Assembly (NCBI RefSeq): GCF_902459615.1
Contig: NZ_CABPSA010000003.1
Location: 124,001 to 188,000, forward strand
DNA length: 64,000 nt
Direction: 5' to 3'
DNA from: Pandoraea commovens
Lineage (GTDB): Bacteria; Pseudomonadota; Gammaproteobacteria; Burkholderiales; Burkholderiaceae
Numbering within the stretch: position 1 is the first letter of the stretch; each line of letters begins with the position of its first letter. The position numbers and the translations under genes are program-made. The notes beneath the pieces were generated by a model. It did no database searches. It worked only from the letters and a program-made list of their open reading frames with translations, and had not been told where the DNA came from. Positions 49,798 to 57,385 of this stretch are shown one piece after another.

Positions 49798-50718
49798 ATG
49801 ACTAAATTCGATTCCGACGCCGACCACGACGCGATGCTTGCGCGTCGTCTCCAAGATGACCTGATCGACAGTTACGACGAAGAGATCGAGATGGAAATCG
49901 ACGATCTTCGTCTGCCCGGTCTGAACGATCTGAGCGCCGAGGCGCGCGACGACCGTCTGCACTATTTTCGCGAGCTGTTCCGCCTTCAGGGCGAGTTGGT
50001 GAAGTTGCAGGACTGGGTGATTCGCAGTCGTCACCGTCTGGTGGTGATCTTCGAGGGCCGCGACGCCGCCGGTAAGGGTGGCGCGATCAAGCGCATCACG
50101 CAGCGCCTGAATCCTCGCGTGTGCCGTGTGGCCGCACTGCCCGCACCTAACGATCGCGAACGCACGCAATGGTATTTCCAGCGCTATGTCCAGCATCTGC
50201 CAGCCGCAGGCGAGATCGTGCTGTTCGACCGTAGCTGGTACAACCGCGCTGGTGTCGAGCATGTGATGGGCTTTTGCACGGAGAACGAGTACGAGGAGTT
50301 CTTCCGCTCGGTGCCGGAGTTCGAGAAAATGCTGGTGCGCAGCGGCATCCAGATCGTCAAATACTGGTTCTCGATTTCGGACGAAGAACAGGAAGCGCGC
50401 TTTATGGCCCGGATTCAGGATCCGCTCAAGCAGTGGAAGTTGAGCCCGATGGATCTGGAGAGCCGCACGCGCTGGGAGAAGTACACAGTCGCGAAGGAAG
50501 TGATGCTGGAGCGCACGCACATTCCGGAAGCGCCGTGGTGGGTGGTGCAGGCCGACGACAAGAAGCGCGCGCGTCTGAACTGCATTCATCACCTGCTCAA
50601 CCAGGTGCCGTATCACGACGTGGAGCGCTCACAGGTGGTGCTTCCCGAGCGCGCCCGCAGCGAGAGCTATATGCGTCACCCGGTGCCGTCGGAAATCATC
50701 GTGCCGGAGATTTACTGA
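49798..50718 (+). CDS. ppk2: Polyphosphate kinase 2 family protein
   Basis: A 306-residue PPK2 enzyme, which uses polyphosphate to phosphorylate nucleotides. The P-loop GRDAAGKGG is at residues 87-95, the Walker B/lid region DRSWYNRAGVEHVMGF at 144-159, and PMDLESRTRWEKYTVAKE later gives the family signature. The length fits one-domain PPK2. Nucleotide preference (NDP or NMP) cannot be read with confidence. The 3' end overlaps the convergent kinase gene by 23 bp. Confidence 0.93.
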   Translation: MTKFDSDADHDAMLARRLQDDLIDSYDEEIEMEIDDLRLPGLNDLSAEARDDRLHYFRELFRLQGELVKLQDWVIRSRHRLVVIFEGRDAAGKGGAIKRITQRLNPRVCRVAALPAPNDRERTQWYFQRYVQHLPAAGEIVLFDRSWYNRAGVEHVMGFCTENEYEEFFRSVPEFEKMLVRSGIQIVKYWFSISDEEQEARFMARIQDPLKQWKLSPMDLESRTRWEKYTVAKEVMLERTHIPEAPWWVVQADDKKRARLNCIHHLLNQVPYHDVERSQVVLPERARSESYMRHPVPSEIIVPEIY

Positions 50719-52033
50719 GCATCGGCAGTTTGAGCGTCACACGCAATCCCCCGCCGGGCGATCGGTCGAGACGCACCGCACCGCCCAGCCCTTCCACGAG
50801 CCGCACGACGAGCGACAGCCCGAGACCGCAGTGGCCTTCGCCACCGCGCGAGGCATCGAGCCGCACGAACGGACGCATCGCGAGCGCCACCTGATCGTCC
50901 GGGATGCCCTTGCCGCAGTCGCTGACTTCGATGTATCCGGTCGCCTCGTCGCGCCACGTCGCCAGACGCACGGTCGGCTCACCGTGCTCCAGCGCGTTGT
51001 CGACGAGGTTCGACATCACGCGGTCGAGCAGCGTGCGCGGCAGCATGAATTCAGGCCCCGCGCGCAAGTTGCTGACGAATAGCGAGGCATCGTCCGTCGC
51101 TTCGGCGGCTCGCTCGATGGGACCGGTGACAGCGCCGGAATCGGGGGTCTCTTCGTCGGCCGGAAATTGCTCGCGCAGGAACGCATCGACGCCGATCAGT
51201 GGGCTGGTATCGGCTTCGTCTCTCGCATAGGCGAGGAATTGCTGAACGATGTGATCGATGGACGCGATATCGCGCACAAAGCCATCGCGAGAATTCTCGC
51301 TGTCGATGAGATCGGCGCGCAGGCGAAGACGCGTGAGTGGCGATTTGAGGTCGTGCGCAATGCCCGCGAGCATGATGGCCTGATTGTCTTCGGCTTCGGC
51401 CAGCCGCTTGGCCATCTCGTTGAATGCGTGAGTCAGGTCGCGCAACTCATGCGGTCCTTGCTCGGGCAACAAGGCGGGACGCCGTCCTCGAGCGATCACC
51501 CGGGCAGCATGCGCGAGCCGGGCAATCGGGCGCTGCATCTGCCATGCGACGAGCAACGCGAGCAGCACGGCACCGATGAGAATACCGACGGTCTCGCGCA
51601 CGAACGGCGGCATCGGCGGAAGATCGAGTCCGATGACGATCCACTCGTCGCTTTGCGGCAACAGCACCCAGATATTGCTGCGTTTGCGTTCGTTGACGAT
51701 GTGCAGTTGGGTGTCTGGCGGCAGCCGCGAGAGCAGTTCGTGACGAAGACGCGTGGCGCGCTCGTCGTCGGCTTCGTTGGTGAAGGTCGGCGTTTGCGCC
51801 ACAGGAACGCGACGCACGGCATGCGGTGGCGCAAGGCTCCCGGGATCGACAGCCCGCTGATCGACGCTTTGAATAGCCACCAGCAAGCCTCGGGCGAAGC
51901 CGTCGACTTGCTGGCGCGGACGCTGGTAGAACACCAGCGCGCTCCACACGAGATGCATCACCAGCAAGACGGCAATGCCCAGCCATGCCATGCGCGCGAA
52001 CAGGGAGTCGCGCAGCAACCAACGCAAATTCAC
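50696..52033 (-). CDS. EnvZ-like sensor histidine kinase, paralogue of 21650
   Basis: A 445-residue sensor kinase. TM helices near 15-35 and 150-165 flank a periplasmic domain; HAMP is followed by the H-box with His227 in AGIAHDLKSPLTRLRLR. The N box NLVDNALEHG, G1 DCGKGIPDDQ and G2 GLGLSLVVRL are present. An insert rich in Asp/Glu/Ala near 260-300 lies between H-box and ATPase. It overlaps the response regulator start region by ATGA. By order and direction it belongs to the cluster divergent from macAB, which is the likely target. Confidence 0.92.
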   Translation of the reverse strand: MNLRWLLRDSLFARMAWLGIAVLLVMHLVWSALVFYQRPRQQVDGFARGLLVAIQSVDQRAVDPGSLAPPHAVRRVPVAQTPTFTNEADDERATRLRHELLSRLPPDTQLHIVNERKRSNIWVLLPQSDEWIVIGLDLPPMPPFVRETVGILIGAVLLALLVAWQMQRPIARLAHAARVIARGRRPALLPEQGPHELRDLTHAFNEMAKRLAEAEDNQAIMLAGIAHDLKSPLTRLRLRADLIDSENSRDGFVRDIASIDHIVQQFLAYARDEADTSPLIGVDAFLREQFPADEETPDSGAVTGPIERAAEATDDASLFVSNLRAGPEFMLPRTLLDRVMSNLVDNALEHGEPTVRLATWRDEATGYIEVSDCGKGIPDDQVALAMRPFVRLDASRGGEGHCGLGLSLVVRLVEGLGGAVRLDRSPGGGLRVTLKLPMLSKSPAR

Positions 52034-52887
52034 GCAGCGGACTCCCGCCAGCCGCGCGCGGTGCGCTTGCCTGCCGATGCCGTAGTAGCGAGCGACATAC
52101 CGCCGTCGCCGACATTGCCGATGTCGCTGGCGTCTCCCATACCGCCAGCGCGCTCGCGGGCCTCGGACGTCGCGCCCTCGGTCAGTTCGCCACCCGGCAC
52201 GAACACGTAGCCTTTGCCACGGATGGTCTGGATGTAGCGCGGCTCCGACGGGTCAGCTTCGATGAGACGGCGCAGACGCCACACGGGCACATCGAGGCTG
52301 CGGTCGCGGAAGGCGATACCGTCGCCATACAACATGGCGTGCAGTTTGACGCGCGGCAGCACCTGCATGGGATGCTGGGTGAACGCCTTGAGCATGGCGA
52401 ATTCGGTATCGCGCAGCGGCAGGCGCTCGCCCTCTCGCTGAAGGGTACGCAGCGTGTAATCCAACTCGAACGGACCGAATCGGTACGGCGCACGGGCGTC
52501 CGGCGCGCTGGCCGCGACCGGGCCACGACGGCGCAGCACCGCGTGGATACGCGCCAGCAACTCGCGCGGATCGAACGGCTTGGCAAGGTAATCGTCGGCA
52601 CCCAGTTCAAGGCCGAGCGCGCGATCGAGCGGGCCACCACGCGCCGACAACATGATGACCGGGATATCCTCACCCGCCGCACGCAGATCCTGCAATGCTC
52701 GCAGGCCGTCGCGCTCCGGCATCATGATGTCGAGCAAAATGACGGACGGTCGTTCGAGCTCCAACCGGCGCAGCAACGACGCGCCGTTGTGAAGCACCGA
52801 GACCTGCATGCCATTGGCGTGCAGCAATTCGCGCAATAGGTCGCGAACGACGGGATCGTCATCGACCAGAAGAACATGCAGACTCAT
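52030..52887 (-). CDS. OmpR-family response regulator, paralogue of 20907
   Basis: A 285-residue response regulator. Acidic residues at 10-11 and phospho-acceptor Asp53 (LLDIMMPERDG), the conserved Lys in LAKPFDPRELL, then a winged-helix domain ending with QTIRGKGYVFVPGG. A Gly/Ala-rich tail of about 45 residues beyond the domain is unusual. The gene follows a small ORF with an 18-bp gap and overlaps the kinase, so the three are probably one operon. The likely target is the divergent macAB genes, by analogy with the first pair. Confidence 0.92.
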   Translation of the reverse strand: MSLHVLLVDDDPVVRDLLRELLHANGMQVSVLHNGASLLRRLELERPSVILLDIMMPERDGLRALQDLRAAGEDIPVIMLSARGGPLDRALGLELGADDYLAKPFDPRELLARIHAVLRRRGPVAASAPDARAPYRFGPFELDYTLRTLQREGERLPLRDTEFAMLKAFTQHPMQVLPRVKLHAMLYGDGIAFRDRSLDVPVWRLRRLIEADPSEPRYIQTIRGKGYVFVPGGELTEGATSEARERAGGMGDASDIGNVGDGGMSLATTASAGKRTARGWRESAA

Positions 52888-52904
52888 GAATATTTCTCGG
52901 TAAA

Positions 52905-53126
52905 TTAGGTTGCGCGCGGTGCCGTCGCGTTTTGCGACAGTTTCACTGCATCGTCTTGCGTGACGGACACGGGCTCCGGCGTACTGGAGAGCGCCCGCAG
53001 CGCATTGGCATATCGATCTGCTCCAGACGCCGCACGATGTGTGCCGACCGTCGAAGCCGCCCCTTGTCCCGGCAAGCGCCAGGCACGATGCACCGCCGCG
53101 TCCGGCGAACCAATGGTAATGGCCAT
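52905..53126 (-). CDS. Hypothetical 73-residue small protein, first in two-component operon
   Basis: A small ORF starting at ATG 53126 with a good ribosome site (GGAGGGG eight bases upstream), followed after 18 bp by the response regulator. Product MAITIGSPDAAVHRAWRLPG... is Ala/Ser/Thr-rich with no membrane helix and no recognised domain. A frame extending further upstream exists, but the ribosome site argues for 53126. It may be a co-regulated accessory protein or leader of the operon; nothing in the sequence decides. Confidence 0.5.
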   Translation of the reverse strand: MAITIGSPDAAVHRAWRLPGQGAASTVGTHRAASGADRYANALRALSSTPEPVSVTQDDAVKLSQNATAPRAT

Positions 53127-53310
53127 GCTTTGTACCCCTCCGTGACGAGATACACCGCAGTTTGCGCGCCCGTCCAGTGAAGCGTTGACCGAAGCATCCA
53201 ACAGAATGGCGTCCAATCCTTATTTCAGAAAGGATTGGTAAGGCGGACTGAGATCATTTCACGACCTCACGGCGACGCAAAAGGCTCGAAAATCGAGATT
53301 TCGTAGACGT

Positions 53311-53347
53311 TAGGCGAATTAAGGCGAAATTATAGCGAATTTAGCGA
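53311..53347. repeat. Helically phased direct repeats
   Basis: Four copies of an A/T-G-GCGA motif (GGCGAATT, GGCGAAAT, AGCGAATT, AGCGA) spaced about 9-11 bp, so on the same DNA face. A dyad CTCGA-AAA-TCGAG lies just before at 53285-53297. The pattern suits an OmpR-type regulator binding site, near the two-component operon start. Confidence 0.5.
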
Positions 53348-53593
53348 CCCAACATCGCTCCGACTGCCTTACATAACCCACCACGGATCGACGCCGTTCG
53401 CCGAAGACGACCCGCAATCTTCACACTGTGCAGATATTCCGTATCCACTCGCCCAGCACCCTCAATATCCCGCCATCCCTTACGGAATAAGGCGCTTAAG
53501 CCTTTTCCCACACCTAAACCACAACCCGCTCCTTTCCCTTTCCTACTCTCCACATTTCCCCCCCTCCCTCCGCTCCTAATACCTCCCCCCTAA

Positions 53594-53660
53594 CGGACCG
53601 GAGCCCCTTTCCGCCGCTCAGACATAAACCCAACTCGCTGCAGAAAGGGGCCCCGGTCCG
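53594..53660. repeat. 17-bp inverted repeat, strong potential hairpin
   Basis: Arms at 53594-53610 and 53644-53660 (CGGACCGGAGCCCCTTT and its complement) match at 16 of 17 positions with a 33-base loop. No T-run follows. It could be a cruciform, an mRNA leader structure or the remnant ends of a mobile element. Confidence 0.65.
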
Positions 53661-54089
53661 TCTCCCTCGAAGCACTCAGTGCCTCAAACGACACCTCCCG
53701 CTTCTCACTTCCTTGACCAAAACACTTGGTCCCGTCGACACCGCTCTACTCTCGCTCCATCGCGACGCCACACCCGCCCCGCACGTGCTCCGCAACTGCT
53801 GCGGGACGGCCGTGTCGTCGCCCACACACTTCCTGTCCCTCTACACGCATCACCCACCTCAATCACTCCCAGCACTTCTCTGCGCTTCACCCACTTTGCT
53901 TTGCCCTTCTCGCACCCCCCCCCTTTGTTTCTTTTTGTCTCCTTTGATCGCTTTTCTTTGTTTTTTCTCTCCCGTTATCTCTGTTCACAAAGTCCCAACA
54001 ACTAAAAACAGTTTGTCTCCACACCTTTGTTTAGCATCCCCCTCACGTTCGCTTCTCCCCGCGACGGCTTTCGCCTTTTCTCTCCATCA

Positions 54090-55256
54090 ATGACGCGCCT
54101 CTTTTCTCGCTTCTCTTCTTTTCGCTTTACCCGACGTCGCAAGATCGGCGCAGTCGTCGTCGCCCTGTTCACATCCCTCGTCGCCTGGCAATGGCCCCGG
54201 CCCACACCGCCCGCCTATCTCTCCGCTAAGGTCGCCCGCGCCGATCTCGAAGACGCCGTCCTCGCCACCGGTGTCCTCCAACCCATCAAACAAGTCGAAG
54301 TCGGCTCGCAAGCCAACGGACAACTTCGTTCTCTCAAGGTGGTGCTCGGAGACACCGTATCGAAAGGGCAACTGCTCGCCGTTATCGATCCGACCTCCAG
54401 CGATAACGACCTGCGCGAAGCCAACGCCGGACTCACCACACTCGCCGCCGACCGACGCGCCAAAGCCATTCGCCACGCCCAAGCCGCCCGCGAACTCGCT
54501 CGTCAACGCCAACTCGCCGCCGACGACGCTACCTCGCCCCGCGACCTCGAAAAGGCACGCACGGAAGCCGATGCCCTCACCGCAGAACTCGCCTCCCTCG
54601 ACTCCCAGATCAGCCAGCAAAAGGTGAAGGTCGATAAGGCACGCACGAATCAGTCCTATACGCGTATTACCGCGCCCATTAACGGCACGGTCACCGCCAT
54701 CACCACCCAGGAAGGACAGACGGTTACCGCCATCTATCAAATCCCGACGATCCTGAAAGTCGCCGACCTCTCGATGATGACGATTCGCGCTCAAGTCTCG
54801 GAAGCCGATGTCGTGCGCATCCGCGCGGGTCTTCCCGTCTACTTCACGATCCTCGGCGCACCCGACAAACGCTACGAAGGCAAGCTCCGCGTCATCCAAC
54901 CCTCGCCCGAGAAGATCAATAACGCAATCTTCTTTAACGCCCTCTTCGATGTGCCCAATCCGGCCGGTGTCCTCCGTCCCGATATGACCGCGCAAGTGTC
55001 TATCGTGAGTGCTCGAATTTCGAATACGCTGACGTTTCCTTCCGTCGCCCTCGGTGAGAAACGCGCCGACGGCCGTTATCGCGTCCGTGTACTCGACGCC
55101 AAGGGCGTCGCCCACCCACGCTGGGTGAAGGTCGGACTCGACAACCGTCTCACCGCACAAGCACTCGACGGGCTCGCCGAAGGTGATCGTGTCGTGACCG
55201 CCGATCCGACCGACGCGCCGCCGTCCGGTAGCAACGACGCAGGTACGCTCCTGTGA
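54090..55256 (+). CDS. macA: MacA-type periplasmic adaptor of an ABC efflux system
   Basis: A 388-residue membrane fusion protein. N-terminal membrane helix KIGAVVVALFTSLVAWQW at about residues 17-34; a lipoyl domain starts with VLATGVLQPIKQVEVGSQANG; then a helical hairpin at about 100-200, and beta-barrel parts. It overlaps macB by GTGA, so the proteins are made together. I chose the ATG at 54090 (MTRLFSRFSSFRF) since the frame upstream is low complexity. There is no ribosome site before it; the upstream DNA is pyrimidine-rich, which is unusual. Partners: macB and the outer-membrane factor downstream. Confidence 0.88.
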   Translation: MTRLFSRFSSFRFTRRRKIGAVVVALFTSLVAWQWPRPTPPAYLSAKVARADLEDAVLATGVLQPIKQVEVGSQANGQLRSLKVVLGDTVSKGQLLAVIDPTSSDNDLREANAGLTTLAADRRAKAIRHAQAARELARQRQLAADDATSPRDLEKARTEADALTAELASLDSQISQQKVKVDKARTNQSYTRITAPINGTVTAITTQEGQTVTAIYQIPTILKVADLSMMTIRAQVSEADVVRIRAGLPVYFTILGAPDKRYEGKLRVIQPSPEKINNAIFFNALFDVPNPAGVLRPDMTAQVSIVSARISNTLTFPSVALGEKRADGRYRVRVLDAKGVAHPRWVKVGLDNRLTAQALDGLAEGDRVVTADPTDAPPSGSNDAGTLL

Positions 55257-57283
55257 CGAACGCCTCCGCCCCGCTCCTGCGACTCTCCGGAATCTCTCGC
55301 TCGTTCGGCGAAGGTGACGGTGCAGTCACGGTCCTGCGCGATGTCGAACTCGTCATCGAGCGCGGCGAGATGGTCGCGATCATGGGCCCCTCCGGTTCCG
55401 GTAAGTCGACGCTCATGAACGTACTCGGCTGCCTCGACCGGGCAACCCACGGACGCTATGAAATCGACGGGCACGATGTCGCCTCTCTCTCGGACGACGC
55501 GCTCGCTCAACTGCGCCGCGAATACTTCGGCTTCATCTTCCAGCGCTATCACCTGATGGGCCATCTCTCGGCCCAAGGCAACGTGGAAGTGCCCGCCGTC
55601 TACGCCGGTATCCCGCGCTCGCAAAGGTCGTCGCGCTCCGCCGCGCTGCTCGAACGTCTCGGGCTCGGCAAGCATCTCTCGCACCGGCCTTCGCAAATGT
55701 CCGGCGGGCAACAACAACGCGTCAGTATTGCCCGCGCCCTCATGAACGGCGGCGACATCATCCTCGCCGACGAACCCACCGGCGCACTCGACAGTCACAG
55801 CGGGCTGGAAGTGATGCACATCCTGCGCGAACTCCACGCGCGGGGGCGCACAATCATCCTCGTCACGCACGATCCGAACGTCGCCGCATGGGCGCAACGC
55901 GTGATTGAAATCGCCGACGGACGCATCAAGTGCGATCGGCTAAACGACACGCCGCATGCAATCGAAGCTTCGGTGACGGACGAGACGCGTGATGCGTCTT
56001 CCGATCCCAAAAGTTCGGTAGATTCGCGGGTCGCCGATACGCCCGAAATGTCGCGCGGTAACGCGTTGACTCGCTGGATGAGTGGCTGGCCGACGTTCGC
56101 GGAAAGCCTGTCGATGGCGTGGCACGCGCTCGCCTCCCACCGTCTGCGCACCGGTCTCACGATGCTCGGCATCATCATCGGCATTACGTCGGTGGTCTCG
56201 CTGTCGGCCATCGGCGAAGGGACGAAACGACGCGTGCTTAACGATATCGGCAACATCGCCCCGAACACGATCACGGTACTGCGCGGCAAGGACTTCAACG
56301 ACGACAAGGCCGCAGAGATTCGTACGCTCCTGCCCCGCGACGCCGATCTGCTCGCCGCCCAGCCCTACACGGACAGCGTGACGGCACAAGTCGGCCCGCG
56401 CACGGTCCGTATGCGCTTCGGTCGCATTGATACGGACGCGCAAGTTCACGGAGAGAGCGCCGACTTCATGCGCGCCAACGGCCTGAAACTCGCCCGCGGA
56501 CGCAGCTTCGACGCCACTGAAGTGGAACGTCAGGCACAAGTTGCCCTGCTCGGTGAAAACACGCTGCGCAAGCTGCTGCCGAACGGCGGCGATCCCATCG
56601 GACAAATCGTGCTCGCTGGCTCGCTGCCGCTACGCGTAATCGGCGTTGTGCGCGATCGCTCGTCGATGTTCGTCAGCCGCTCGCTCAATGTCTATGTCCC
56701 CTGGACGACGGTCGCGAGCCGACTCGCCGGTCAGCAACATCTGGAATCGATCACGGTCCGCATTCTCGATGGCCACCCGCCCGCCGCCGCCGAAGCCGGA
56801 ATCATTCGCCTGCTCACGCGCGCCCACGGCAAGAAGGATTTCTTCACGTTCAACATGGACACGATCGTGAAGTCGATCTCACGCACGAGCCAGATGCTCA
56901 CGCTGCTGCTCTCGTTCGTCGCCCTCATCTCACTCGTCGTCGGCGGCATCGGCGTGATGAACATCATGCTGGTCTCCGTGACGGAACGCACCCGTGAGAT
57001 CGGCATCCGTCGCGCGATCGGCGCGCGCCGTCAGGACATCCTCCGGCAGTTCCTCATCGAAGCCGTGCTCGTCTGCCTGATGGGCGGCGCAGTCGGCGTG
57101 GTGCTGTCTTACGCCATCGGCTGGCTGGTCGCGACGTTCGTGCCTCAAGTCTCGGTGGTCTTTTCGCCGAATACGTTTGCGGCAGCCGTGGCCTGCGCCT
57201 GCGCCATCGGCATGCTCAGTGGCTGGCTCCCCGCGCGCAGCGCCGCACGTCTCGATCCGGTGGATGCCCTGGCCCGTGAATGA
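55253..57283 (+). CDS. macB: MacB-type ABC transporter
   Basis: A 676-residue ABC protein. The N-terminal ATPase has Walker A GPSGSGKST (45-53), LSGGQ-type MSGGQQQRVSIARAL, and Walker B ILADEPTGALD. A linker is followed by a membrane helix near residue 305, a large periplasmic domain, and three C-terminal helices with IGVMNIMLVSVTERTREIGI, the MacB/FtsX signature. It starts with GTG overlapping macA. Exports macrolides or peptides in the family; here regulated perhaps by the adjacent two-component system. Confidence 0.94.
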   Translation: MTNASAPLLRLSGISRSFGEGDGAVTVLRDVELVIERGEMVAIMGPSGSGKSTLMNVLGCLDRATHGRYEIDGHDVASLSDDALAQLRREYFGFIFQRYHLMGHLSAQGNVEVPAVYAGIPRSQRSSRSAALLERLGLGKHLSHRPSQMSGGQQQRVSIARALMNGGDIILADEPTGALDSHSGLEVMHILRELHARGRTIILVTHDPNVAAWAQRVIEIADGRIKCDRLNDTPHAIEASVTDETRDASSDPKSSVDSRVADTPEMSRGNALTRWMSGWPTFAESLSMAWHALASHRLRTGLTMLGIIIGITSVVSLSAIGEGTKRRVLNDIGNIAPNTITVLRGKDFNDDKAAEIRTLLPRDADLLAAQPYTDSVTAQVGPRTVRMRFGRIDTDAQVHGESADFMRANGLKLARGRSFDATEVERQAQVALLGENTLRKLLPNGGDPIGQIVLAGSLPLRVIGVVRDRSSMFVSRSLNVYVPWTTVASRLAGQQHLESITVRILDGHPPAAAEAGIIRLLTRAHGKKDFFTFNMDTIVKSISRTSQMLTLLLSFVALISLVVGGIGVMNIMLVSVTERTREIGIRRAIGARRQDILRQFLIEAVLVCLMGGAVGVVLSYAIGWLVATFVPQVSVVFSPNTFAAAVACACAIGMLSGWLPARSAARLDPVDALARE

Positions 57284-57335
57284 TTGCCCCCGCCGTCCCG
57301 CTGCATCCCCCCCTCAGGCTCGGGATGGCTTTTAT

Positions 57336-57375
57336 ACCCCGCGCGCGATTCGGTGTCGCGCGCGGGGGTCTTTTT
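57336..57375 (+). terminator. Intrinsic terminator between macB and the outer-membrane gene
   Basis: A perfect 12-bp stem CCCCGCGCGCGA/TCGCGCGCGGGG with a seven-base loop followed by GTCTTTTTG. It ends only about ten bases before the ATG of the outer-membrane gene, so part of the transcripts should stop before that gene. Confidence 0.85.
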
Positions 57376-57385
57376 GACAGATTCG

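Larger units (their letters stand above)
53127..54089. promoter_or_regulatory. Pyrimidine-rich control region between two-component operon and macA
   Basis: About 960 bp with no convincing gene. It holds, from left, the leftward promoter of the two-component operon, phased repeats (53311-53347), a 17-bp inverted repeat (53594-53660), and a long plus-strand stretch (about 53500-54070) very poor in G and rich in C and T. Frames in it are low-complexity and look like artefacts of composition. The rightward macA message may start inside this stretch and carry a long C/T-rich leader. Confidence 0.6.

Noticed and set aside
53341-53553. 70-codon minus-strand frame in the pyrimidine-rich region
   Set aside because: Gly/Arg/Lys-rich because of the purine-rich strand; no ribosome site and no domain.
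53679-54093. Two overlapping plus-strand frames before macA
   Set aside because: Low complexity Ser/Pro/Leu/Phe composition expected from a C/T-rich strand; not protein-like.
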